A stretch of 64,000 nucleotides of DNA from Polaromonas sp. (lineage in GTDB: Bacteria; Pseudomonadota; Gammaproteobacteria; Burkholderiales; Burkholderiaceae_C), in contig NZ_JAUXUP010000027.1 in NCBI RefSeq assembly GCF_030680935.1, positions 1 to 64,000 of the forward strand, given 5' to 3'. How positions within the stretch are numbered: position 1 is the first letter of the stretch; every line of letters begins with the position of its first letter. Positions 20,201 to 26,700 of the stretch are shown here, piece after piece. A program made the position numbers and the translations under genes. The notes under the pieces are model-generated. The model worked only from the letters and a program-made list of their open reading frames with translations. It had not been told where the DNA came from and did no database searches.

Positions 20201-20326
20201 ATCGCGGATGTGGGCAGCCAGGATTTGGCAGACACGATGCGCAGCGAGCAAGCTCGTATCCGTGTGGAAACCACACGCGAAATCGCGGGTCCGTCGGTCT
20301 ACAGGGCCATTTGGATCAAGGTCTGA
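17249..20326 (+). CDS. 1025-residue protein with two receiver-like regions and a DUF3800-like domain
   Basis: The start at 17249 overlaps the previous stop. Region 1 (about residues 28-150) resembles a receiver with EILIVDARNY, aspartate 103. A helical segment with EHHFLNNALAPL (H188, H189) recalls the histidine box of some sensor kinases. Region 2 (about 255-490) opens GFILVDDQADFG, has LFLDIRLFG with aspartate 331, and ends YLDFPKPRFG with the usual lysine. From residue 518 SYVEIFTDESGRDDSHHFVV opens a DUF3800-like domain, a fold seen in uncharacterised, probably nuclease-related proteins. The last 120 residues hold a proline/alanine/glutamate linker and a small beta domain. It is the last gene of the operon. 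The domain order is unusual and I know of no characterised equivalent. Confidence 0.75.
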   Translation: MSLIRDSLGKIAGQAGRRVASAPDAAHRIWVLDYEPNFSALWDFDGAAWSAELDLVVLVEGGDLRGIGEVEYTRHLGAHDWALMCCSSRTLDGKARPEILIVDARNYASGRVDYGSELVDLLRRRRGVPLPIHNFSPYAPGQLDDLVDRVKDISGPQRSAGDISRAQATLVHQLWVRQLSDSDDRNEHHFLNNALAPLAIAAQSARGSRAFEEVAKCQERSRIARHTLMEVLRRVAGAPEGAADASMQQVPELRDAGFILVDDQADFGWSALLGAGLAQAGVQKPLRCFTNVDAVLTRLEELAREAVMDPYRSLRLRLSLDGQESEALFLDIRLFGSETPESTRREAAFFRALLGTDSVPGLIERLYAQGSDDEARQGLAIGQDEVADLRTWLAPVEAGQAADWRAAPQYLQAITLLARLLACMDCSYPVILFSSSGQRRLAQLCAPYPSIYLDFPKPRFGAYASSEIGAEFRQHQAKTLAFVRKRLAARGAAQAMLSRSNAAGPKRDGVVKAQSYVEIFTDESGRDDSHHFVVTALAVIYRRARSSVEAAELEPALHKRTVRIRDPKNPLARINVPFRWRKGSVYAENQPMPKRMENEQDGEQWKVFRDNTPALLNSAAGWNEVERIVAVSMYSRMEDNAREGPDALKDFSLDALNFKHLLNCLEVLTVELLGEGLHNPDYPLSVFLANRLRFVSNAADTTGFAEKSKADQLGKTFTSRFGIDTEPFINSKTGKHGVAYHSIGPATPARLWTELANRNPAIRKLQPQICRGEGMNSEDGALRTLHNLADSLASTIHSSTFVPLPGEDPSEQLRWFAECQDNAAISLTNTHAGRATDLAMDSCRYHNLGDLGGCVLLGALAACAETKEDRAHPISSVLPRLLCKGADAMRKLNAAQYEVFVDDFNRLGTRDSSLARRSAILVAGAPEALPEVAPVAAPEATPEATTPNLETLEEPGGTFSACVMSALVKKKPTCVELLINGKHYIADVGSQDLADTMRSEQARIRVETTREIAGPSVYRAIWIKV

Positions 20327-20676
20327 TTCCGCGCCCAACCCCTGCCGTCTTCACCTTTATCGGTAGCACTTCTGCTACCAAAGCGTGCTGCAACGCATGT
20401 AAACACCTGTGGTTCCTCCTGTTTCCGCCCCCGCGCGCTGGCCTTAATATTGCTCTTTCCTTAACGAGCCGGACGAACAGCAAGCTTCCTTCCGGTTCAG
20501 TGTCCTTCTGAAATTCTGCTGACAACACAGCGCACGCCATTCGGCTGCGCTTCCTGACGAAACCCAAGCCGGGCGCGGTCACCACCGCGGGACGGCACCC
20601 TCCCCCGGGGCGCAGCTGCGCCTGCGGGCAGATGACGGGAATCGTCCGGCAGAAACCAACTTTCAGGAGACACACA
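20327..20676. other. Gap between two operons, with one perfect hairpin
   Basis: 350 bp without a gene. A perfect 7-bp stem with a 4-base loop lies at 20362-20379 (GGTAGCA-CTTC-TGCTACC), 36 bp after the end of the ten-gene operon. It has no T-tract, so it may be a weak terminator or RNA-processing site. The promoter of the next operon must lie in the right half, but I cannot point to a clear -35/-10 pair. Confidence 0.4.
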
Positions 20677-21066
20677 ATGGCCAAGACCGCTTCCGAACGC
20701 CGACTCGCCAAGCGCAGCAGCGCTTTGGCCCAGCTGGCCGACAGCAATCCAGAGCACCTCAAGCGTGTGTTGGAAACCTTGCTGCGCGGCTGGGTCAACG
20801 AGGCGCGCTACCGGGCCAGCGCCTTCCGGCATGAGACCGGCAACGACGCGCCCTTGAAGGCCTTTGCCGTGATCGAGCACGCCCAGCGCGCGCTGCTCGC
20901 GCTCGGACCGCAGGCTGTGAGCCTCGGCCAAGGCATGTTGGCGACCCTGCGGCACGAATGCGCCAAAGCGGTCGCCGAAGCCGGCGGCCGCCACCTGTAC
21001 TTGTCTGCCGTCGATTGCACGACCAAGTTACGCATGTGCAATGTGCGCGACCGCCGGCGTGATTGA
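20677..21066 (+). CDS. Unknown 129-residue helical protein, first gene of the ubiquitin-like operon
   Basis: Starts at the ATG at 20677 with AGGAGA eight bases before it; an upstream start at 20632 is less likely. The sequence is helical and basic (MAKTASERRLAKRSSALAQL). A central part reads HLKRVLETLLRGWVNEARYR, and the end contains VDCTTKLRMCNVRDRRRD with two cysteines. No family is recognised. It stands 33 bp before a small membrane-protein gene and in the same direction as the whole conjugation operon, so it is probably a component or regulator. Confidence 0.65.
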   Translation: MAKTASERRLAKRSSALAQLADSNPEHLKRVLETLLRGWVNEARYRASAFRHETGNDAPLKAFAVIEHAQRALLALGPQAVSLGQGMLATLRHECAKAVAEAGGRHLYLSAVDCTTKLRMCNVRDRRRD

Positions 21067-21099
21067 GACCGCTGGTTTTTAAAGAAAGGACTTCGCACT

Positions 21100-21492
21100 A
21101 TGACTGAAAATATCGTCGCGCTCGGATGCGTGCTCTTTCTGCTGGGGGTGGTGCTGATGTTCACCGGCAGAGTTGGCATCGGCGTCAAGCTGACCGTCAC
21201 CGGTGTGCTGCTGATCGCAAAGACCTTCGCGATCCTGGGCGCGATGGAGTGGCTGCGCCAACACCCCTCGGGCTCAGTAGATACCTGGTGGTGGGTGCTA
21301 GCCATCGCAGCAGCTGCGGTGGTGGGGCTGCTGATGGGCGTGCTCCTGGTAGTGCGGGTAATTTTTCGCGGCATACGCCGCACGCTGGCGCCGCCAGAGG
21401 CCCGGGCCGCGCTGGGCGGAGCGGTGATCGGCCACCTGATTGCCAATGCGCTGGCCTCTCGCAACGCCCGTGACAACAGGAGAATCCGTTGA
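21100..21492 (+). CDS. Small membrane protein, three predicted transmembrane helices
   Basis: 130 residues, start at 21100 after AAAGAAAGGA. Hydrophobic segments are at about residues 5-23 (VALGCVLFLLGVVLMF), 27-47 and 63-87 (WWWVLAIAAAAVVGLL). The C-terminal 40 residues are charged, with RRTLAPPEARAALG, and probably face the cytoplasm. It overlaps the next gene by four bases. With the DUF4407 protein it ties the conjugation operon to the membrane. Confidence 0.75.
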   Translation: MTENIVALGCVLFLLGVVLMFTGRVGIGVKLTVTGVLLIAKTFAILGAMEWLRQHPSGSVDTWWWVLAIAAAAVVGLLMGVLLVVRVIFRGIRRTLAPPEARAALGGAVIGHLIANALASRNARDNRRIR

Positions 21493-22361
21493 ACGCGCCA
21501 GGCTACGCCGCCGATTTTGCGCAGTTCTTGCGCGCCGGGCGCATCGATCTGCCCGAGCCCGAACTGCAGATCGCGCTCGATGGCGGCGCCAGCGCGGCAC
21601 CCACCGCCCTGGTGAGCGGCACGGTACACGCGTCGCAGGCGCAGGTTCGCCAGCTGTTCTGGCGTATGCGCGGCGATGACGCCTGGTCGCCCGCCGCGCT
21701 GCAGGGTGGGCGGTTCGCGATTGCCGGCTGCGGCCGCGCCGGTACGATGGAGCTGCGCTCGCTGGGCGCCGCCGACGGCGACGGCGCGCAGGTCATCGCC
21801 TGGGCTTTCCTCGAACTCGCTTGGCCAGCTGCCCAAGTCGATGTCGCCAGCGCGCCGGCCCAGGTGCTGCGCCACTCGCCGTGGTCTGCACAGGTGAGCG
21901 CGCTGTGGATCGAAGAGCTGACGGTGACGCAAGCCGACGGTTCCCTCACCCGGCACGCCGCCGCGCCAGGTGAGCAAGCCATGTTCGAAGTAGCGGGTGG
22001 CACCGGTGTCATCGGCCACCACGTCGTGGAGCTGGCCTGGCGAGCTCTGGATGGCAACCAGGGCGCCATGACGCTGGAATACGAGGTGGGGGCACGGCCA
22101 ATGCGCCTGGAGATGCGTGCGTCGCGCACGGGTGGTTTGTATTACCGCGCCGAAAACGCCGAGGCACTTGAGCTGTTGTTGCACGGCGCGGCCGCGGCGC
22201 AGCCGCTGCCCTCGGAGGGCGTGATCGAGAACAGCTTGCTCGCGCCCTTGTGCGGCGTACTGCGCTACCGCGATGAAGCCGGCCAATGGCGGGCCGAGCC
22301 CGTCCGACTGGATCACTCGCCGCGCGGTTGGCCGCAGGCGCGCGGCTTTGCACCCTACTGA
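21489..22361 (+). CDS. Unknown 290-residue protein in the ubiquitin-like operon
   Basis: The start is a TTG at 21489 that overlaps the previous stop (TTGA). The protein appears to be made mostly of beta strands (ALVSGTVHASQAQVRQLFW, QVIAWAFLELAWPAAQ, GALTLEY-like repeats) and has no signal peptide or obvious catalytic residues. It has no cysteine-rich or nucleotide-binding motif. I cannot name a family. Its position between two membrane-protein genes suggests a peripheral subunit or a substrate of the conjugation enzymes. Confidence 0.65.
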   Translation: MNAPGYAADFAQFLRAGRIDLPEPELQIALDGGASAAPTALVSGTVHASQAQVRQLFWRMRGDDAWSPAALQGGRFAIAGCGRAGTMELRSLGAADGDGAQVIAWAFLELAWPAAQVDVASAPAQVLRHSPWSAQVSALWIEELTVTQADGSLTRHAAAPGEQAMFEVAGGTGVIGHHVVELAWRALDGNQGAMTLEYEVGARPMRLEMRASRTGGLYYRAENAEALELLLHGAAAAQPLPSEGVIENSLLAPLCGVLRYRDEAGQWRAEPVRLDHSPRGWPQARGFAPY

Positions 22362-22402
22362 AACGACGTACTTCTCATCCACCCTACATCAGGAGACATA
22401 CC

Positions 22403-23695
22403 ATGAACGCAGACCACAACGCATTGGCGCAGATCACGCAAACCGGCCGCAACGCCGTCGCCGCCGTCCGCGCGGCGCTCTTGTGGTTCGTGGGCGTGCC
22501 TGCCGATGCCATCCTGGCGCACCGTATGGACGTGCAGATGCGCTACACCGGCGCGGGTCTGCTGGTGTGCATCTGGTATGTGTTCATGCTCGTCACCTGG
22601 GTCAAAACCGGGCTGTATTTCTTCGGCACCGCGGGAGGCGCGGCCTTCGCGCTCATCCCGACGATGATGCTCGCGGTTGACCGCATGATTGTCTCGCAGC
22701 CGCGCAACCCGCGAGGCGCGCTCGCCAGCTATGCTATCGATGGGCTGCTGCCCAATCGCTGGGAGTTTGCGCTGCGCTCTCTGGCCGCGCTGTCCTTCAG
22801 CGTCGTGACCACCGCGGTGTTCCTCATCAACCACTCCGGCGCGGAAATCCACGCCCGGCAGCAGCGCGACCAGCAGGCGTCCAACGCGCCGCTGCGCGCG
22901 GAAATCGCCGCCCGCATCGACTCGCAGATCGGCGAGCGCACGCGCAGCGTTACCAAGCGGTCTGCCGAACTGGAGGCGCAAGCGGTCATCCTGCGCGAGG
23001 ACTACGCCGCCAGCCGCAAGCTCGCCGAAGTGGCAGAAGAGCGTATGCACGGCGCACAGTTCAACGTGGCGGCCGAGCTGGGAGGCATCGCGGGCCGCGC
23101 CAGCGGGCCGGGCGTGCGCCACGACGCCTACCAGATGATCGCGCGCCAGAGCCAGGACGCCGGGGTCAACGCCCGCGCACGCGAGACGCGCAGCCGAGAA
23201 GCGCTGGCCAAGGTGCAGGCCGAGCTGCAGCAGCTCAACGCCGACCGCGAGCGCATCGCCGCCGACCGCGCGGGCGCAATGGGCAACATCGAAGCTGACA
23301 TGCAGGAGGATGCGCGCTACGTGAAGCGCAAGCGCGGCCTGTTCGCCGAAGCCAGCACCCTGATCAAGCTGTACGGCGACAGCGACGTTGGGCCGGGCCT
23401 GGTGCTGGTCACCTTTATCGCGGCGGTGTTTCTTTTCGTTCTGGAGATGTCGCCGCTGCTCGGACTGGCGTTCCTGTCGACGACACCCTTCGACGTGGAG
23501 CGCATTGCGCAGGACCGCAGCGCTGCCGCAGGCATCCTGGCCCACCACGAGATGGAACTGGTACAGGCCGCCGCACGGCGCTCGGTGCGGGTGCGACCCG
23601 CGACCGCCGCAGAATCGGGCGGCGCGCCAGCGGCGCAAGCGGACCCGGAGCATGCCCCAGGGACACCGGCAGCGCGTGAGAAAGGTGAGGCATGA
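22403..23695 (+). CDS. DUF4407-like membrane protein
   Basis: 430 residues, start at 22403 after AGGAG (22391-22395). Transmembrane segments flank a long coiled coil: about residues 50-90 (AGLLVCIWYVFMLVTWVKTG and the next hydrophobic run), 128-145, then a helical region from about 150 to 310 rich in charged heptads (QLNADRERIAADRAG), and a last segment near 335-360 (LVLVTFIAAVFLFVLEMSPL). This is the layout of DUF4407 proteins, whose function is unknown. The C-terminal tail is proline/alanine-rich. It overlaps the E2-like gene by four bases, so the membrane protein and the conjugating enzyme are translated together. Confidence 0.75.
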   Translation: MNADHNALAQITQTGRNAVAAVRAALLWFVGVPADAILAHRMDVQMRYTGAGLLVCIWYVFMLVTWVKTGLYFFGTAGGAAFALIPTMMLAVDRMIVSQPRNPRGALASYAIDGLLPNRWEFALRSLAALSFSVVTTAVFLINHSGAEIHARQQRDQQASNAPLRAEIAARIDSQIGERTRSVTKRSAELEAQAVILREDYAASRKLAEVAEERMHGAQFNVAAELGGIAGRASGPGVRHDAYQMIARQSQDAGVNARARETRSREALAKVQAELQQLNADRERIAADRAGAMGNIEADMQEDARYVKRKRGLFAEASTLIKLYGDSDVGPGLVLVTFIAAVFLFVLEMSPLLGLAFLSTTPFDVERIAQDRSAAAGILAHHEMELVQAAARRSVRVRPATAAESGGAPAAQADPEHAPGTPAAREKGEA

Positions 23696-24129
23696 AAGCG
23701 CGCGCCGAGCTGCTCGAGTGGGAGCTCAACAACCTGGAGCAATGGCTGGGCAGGTTCCAGTGCGCGGTGCGCCCGCGCGTGGCGATCACGCCGTCGGGCG
23801 AAACCATGATTCTGCGCGACTTTCCGCTGCCCGACAGCTACGCGCCGGACCGCATCGACATCGCGTTGATAGTCACCGCCTTTCCGGCCGACCCACCCAA
23901 GGGTCTGTACATCCTGCGCCGGCCTGACAACAGCCGTGTCGTGGCTAGCCTGCAGGCGCGGTTCAACGTGTTTCGCGAAAAGGGGTTTCACGGCGCGCCG
24001 TCCGTAACCGGCTTCGAGTGGCTGTGCATCGGCTATCTCGACGGCTGGCTTTACGACGCGGCCCAGCCTAACAAGGGCGACAACATCCAGAAGATGTTGA
24101 GTGAGTTTTGGCGTTTATCAGGAGTATAG
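23692..24129 (+). CDS. E2-like (UBC-fold) conjugating protein
   Basis: 145 residues, with ATG overlapping the stop of the DUF4407 gene. The order of elements fits a bacterial E2/UBC fold: a helix (AELLEWELNNLEQWLGRF), a beta sheet (ALIVTAFPADPPKGLYIL, where FPADPP corresponds to the YPxxPP turn of E2 proteins) and the candidate catalytic cysteine C112 in GFEWLCIGYLDGW, followed by NKGDNIQKMLSEFW, the helix that usually carries D-N-L. In E2 enzymes the cysteine carries the modifier as a thioester. The JAB-E1 gene follows three bases later. The call depends on motif and neighbours. Confidence 0.72.
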   Translation: MKARAELLEWELNNLEQWLGRFQCAVRPRVAITPSGETMILRDFPLPDSYAPDRIDIALIVTAFPADPPKGLYILRRPDNSRVVASLQARFNVFREKGFHGAPSVTGFEWLCIGYLDGWLYDAAQPNKGDNIQKMLSEFWRLSGV

Positions 24130-24131
24130 AT

Positions 24132-25652
24132 ATGCAAATCGATCGACACAGTTTCGGCGGCCGGCTGCGCATCAGCGATGCGGTCGCGGCCAAGCTCGAG
24201 GCCCACCACCTGGCGCCGGGCAAGGACGTCGAGTCCCTCTCCTACGCGCTCGGGCACGCGTACCGCGGCGCCGACGGGCAACTCACCATCGTTGTGGCCG
24301 AGCCCGGCGACGTGCTGCTGTTCGCACCCGACTGTTTCATCAGCTCCGGTTATGGCCACGTCACTCTGGACCGGCAGATCAAGGCGAAGGTATTCCACCG
24401 CGCGGTCGAGGGCGGGTTCACGGCGGTGGTCGATATCCACGACCACCACTTTTCCCACTCTGCGCGCTTCTCCTCAACGGACACCCGCGACGACCGGGTC
24501 AACGCGCGCTACCTCAAGCACACTGTGCAGGCCTTCATGCCGCCTGGCCGTGAGTTGTTCGCCGCAGCGATCGTCATCTCCCGAGGCGATTGGGCCGCGC
24601 GCTTCGTCGACGACCAAGCGCCCGGCGGCCCAGCCTTCAGCGCCTTGCGGATCGACCGGATCGGCGCACGCGCGCAGTGCATGAGCGACATCGGCACGCC
24701 GGTCATCGAGGAGCGCTTCGCACGCAACGAAGGCTTGGTCAGCGCCCGTGAGCAAAACCTTATTGGGCGCTCTCACGCGGTTGTGGTTGGCGCAGGTGGC
24801 ACCGGATCGATCGCGCTCGAGAGTCTGCTGCGACTGGGCTTTGGAAAAGTGTCAGTGATCGATGCCGACCGGGTTGAAGCCAGCAATCTCAACCGCCTGC
24901 AGGGCGCCGGTCCCGCGGACATAGGCCGGCTGAAGATTGACGTGCTGGCGGACCACGCGCGGCGCATTGCGCCAGCAACGCGCTTTGAGGGCGTGGCGGC
25001 AAAGTGCTTCGACGAGGCGGCGCGTCCGTTGCTCGAAAGCGCAGATCTCATCCTGGGCTGCGTGGACAACCCCGAAACCCGCTGGTGGCTCAACCAGCTG
25101 GCCGTGCAGTACATGATTCCCTGGTTCGACTGCGGCGTGCTGTTGCACACGCAACCGGCGGTCCACCATGAAGTGCGCACCAGCATGGTGTTACCCACGG
25201 TCACCGCCTGCGGCCATTGCGCGCCGGTCGAGTTCTGCCCGCGCAAGCTGCCGACGCAGTTCATGGACCTAGAGTCCTTGCGCCAACAGCGCGCCGCCGG
25301 CTATCTGGCGCAGGAGCCACAAAAGGCGACGCCATCGGCCTATCTCGTCAACCAGCAAGCTGTCAGCTGGATGCTGCGTGAAGTCATGAACTGGTACTGC
25401 GGCTGGGCGCCAGCGGCGGCGTCTGTCTTCTGGCGCAGCGACAGCACGCAAATCCAGCGCCTGGACGCTACGTTGGCCGATCTTTGGCCCGACCCGGGTT
25501 GCCCCGTCTGTGGGACGCAGGCCGGCCTGTGCCGCGAAGGCCGTTTGCCGGCCACTGGCTCGCATCTGGTTCTTGCCGCCGCTGCGAACGCATTGTTGTC
25601 CGAAGCGATGAACGAAGTTGTCCCTGTCCCTTGTCTCTCCAAATCCCACTGA
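24132..25652 (+). CDS. Fused JAB-type metalloprotease and E1 (ThiF-like) activating enzyme
   Basis: 506 residues; AGGAG lies just before the ATG at 24132. Residues about 1-180 form a JAB/JAMM domain with DIHDHH (H103, H105), S114 and D117, the zinc-binding HxH-Sx2D set; these enzymes trim ubiquitin-like proteins after Gly-Gly or remove them from targets. Residues about 195-480 form an E1/ThiF domain: VVGAGGTGSIALE (G220-S226), VIDADRVEASNLNR (D244, N252, R255) and CVDNPETR (D312). Two cysteine pairs, CGHC (360-363) and CPVC near residue 455, probably bind structural zinc. Activation would adenylate the modifier with ATP. Its substrate is most likely the 91-residue protein encoded next. Confidence 0.88.
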   Translation: MQIDRHSFGGRLRISDAVAAKLEAHHLAPGKDVESLSYALGHAYRGADGQLTIVVAEPGDVLLFAPDCFISSGYGHVTLDRQIKAKVFHRAVEGGFTAVVDIHDHHFSHSARFSSTDTRDDRVNARYLKHTVQAFMPPGRELFAAAIVISRGDWAARFVDDQAPGGPAFSALRIDRIGARAQCMSDIGTPVIEERFARNEGLVSAREQNLIGRSHAVVVGAGGTGSIALESLLRLGFGKVSVIDADRVEASNLNRLQGAGPADIGRLKIDVLADHARRIAPATRFEGVAAKCFDEAARPLLESADLILGCVDNPETRWWLNQLAVQYMIPWFDCGVLLHTQPAVHHEVRTSMVLPTVTACGHCAPVEFCPRKLPTQFMDLESLRQQRAAGYLAQEPQKATPSAYLVNQQAVSWMLREVMNWYCGWAPAAASVFWRSDSTQIQRLDATLADLWPDPGCPVCGTQAGLCREGRLPATGSHLVLAAAANALLSEAMNEVVPVPCLSKSH

Positions 25653-25664
25653 AAGGAAATCTCC

Positions 25665-25940
25665 ATGGCCAAGTTCAATCCTCAACGCCTGAAGCCCATC
25701 ATCGTCGACGGTGAAACCGTGTTCGCGCCCGAAAACGCGACGATTGGCGACGTCGTCCCCGGCGACGTCAACGCCGTGACCGTTTTCGACGAGGCCGGCA
25801 AAGGCCAGTTGCTGCCTCGCAGCGCGTTCCGACGACCCTTGCCCGAAGGCTTTGATACCCACCTGACGCACGTGGCAAAGGGCGGGCCGCCACGCAAGCG
25901 GAGAGCAGCCAGCGCGAAAGGAGCCGGCGCGCATGGTTGA
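25665..25940 (+). CDS. Candidate ubiquitin-like modifier with a tail after Gly-Gly
   Basis: 91 residues, start at 25665 with AAAGGA upstream. Residues 10-72 look like a short beta-grasp domain (PIIVDGETVFAPENATIGDV, FDEAGKGQLLPRSAF), and the domain ends in a Gly-Gly at 73-74. A basic tail PPRKRRAASAKGAGAHG follows, so a protease would have to cut after Gly74 before activation; the JAB domain encoded immediately upstream could do this. The beta-grasp reading is by eye, and a multiubiquitin- or PRTRC-C-like relation is possible. It is the last member of the conjugation operon that I can support with confidence. Confidence 0.65.
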   Translation: MAKFNPQRLKPIIVDGETVFAPENATIGDVVPGDVNAVTVFDEAGKGQLLPRSAFRRPLPEGFDTHLTHVAKGGPPRKRRAASAKGAGAHG

Positions 25941-25982
25941 TGCCATCGCCGCGCTTTTGATTTCTAGGTCCTGGAGGAAGTC

Positions 25983-26198
25983 ATGAACTTGGTTTGCGGC
26001 TGGTACGAACCCGCAGCCTCGCTTTACAGGCACAGCTGTGAAGAAAAGGCGCAGAAGATTGATTCCTCGATCACTAACCTGGAGAGCAATCCGGATTGTT
26101 CCGTCTGTGCAACCCTGCTCGCTAAATGTAACGACGAAACGCTTGCCCAACATGCCAAATTTGTGGATCTTGCAGCCGCAGGAGCAGTATTCAACTGA
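25983..26198 (+). CDS. Small cysteine-containing hypothetical protein
   Basis: 71 residues, MNLVCGWYEPAASLYRH at the start, with GGAGG five bases before the ATG. It has four cysteines besides C5, in HSCEEK, NPDCSVC and LAKCND, which could bind a metal. It starts 42 bp after the modifier gene in the same direction and could be a late member of that operon. No family is recognised. Confidence 0.55.
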   Translation: MNLVCGWYEPAASLYRHSCEEKAQKIDSSITNLESNPDCSVCATLLAKCNDETLAQHAKFVDLAAAGAVFN

Positions 26199-26268
26199 GC
26201 TGCAACAACTGCCTTCGGTAAAGGCACCGTCTCGGCAACATCAAAAATCAAAAGGAGTTCACATAGAT

Positions 26269-26700
26269 ATGCGCTTTGGAAGCAACGTTTCTTCGGCCGG
26301 TCCAGGAGGGGCTGACGCTACCCAAGCCTTGCGCCTCGTCAAATGTCCCCTGTGGCTCCGATCCATCGCGCGCCGATCCCGTTGCAACGCTTCGGGCCTG
26401 CTAGACAAATTGAGTGCGAGCTGGACAGCTGCTTCTCTCGCTAGATCGACTTCCCCGAAAACCATGCTGATGCCAAACCCCACCGCCCTGCTCCGTCTGG
26501 GTGAGCGCGCTCGCCAACACTTGGAGCGCGCGTTTGCTCACTGGAGCGCTCGCTCACTGCTGGGCTTTGATATTGGCCGCGCGTGGACGTTCGGCCCTAG
26601 GCCTAGTAGTCCGTTCCGGACTGCACTCGGCTACGGCCGCTCGTTTGGCGGGCTGAGCCGGGGTTCGCGGGCGCAAGCGCATTCTAGGAGCCCGGCATGA
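26269..26700 (+). CDS. Hypothetical basic protein upstream of the ATPase gene
   Basis: 143 residues from the ATG at 26269, with AAAGGAG about 12 bases upstream. It is serine-, arginine- and leucine-rich, has no hydrophobic segment and no recognisable motif. The main support is that its stop codon overlaps the ATG of the large ATPase gene at 26697, the coupling style used throughout this island. Low-complexity composition leaves some doubt that it is translated. Confidence 0.45.
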   Translation: MRFGSNVSSAGPGGADATQALRLVKCPLWLRSIARRSRCNASGLLDKLSASWTAASLARSTSPKTMLMPNPTALLRLGERARQHLERAFAHWSARSLLGFDIGRAWTFGPRPSSPFRTALGYGRSFGGLSRGSRAQAHSRSPA

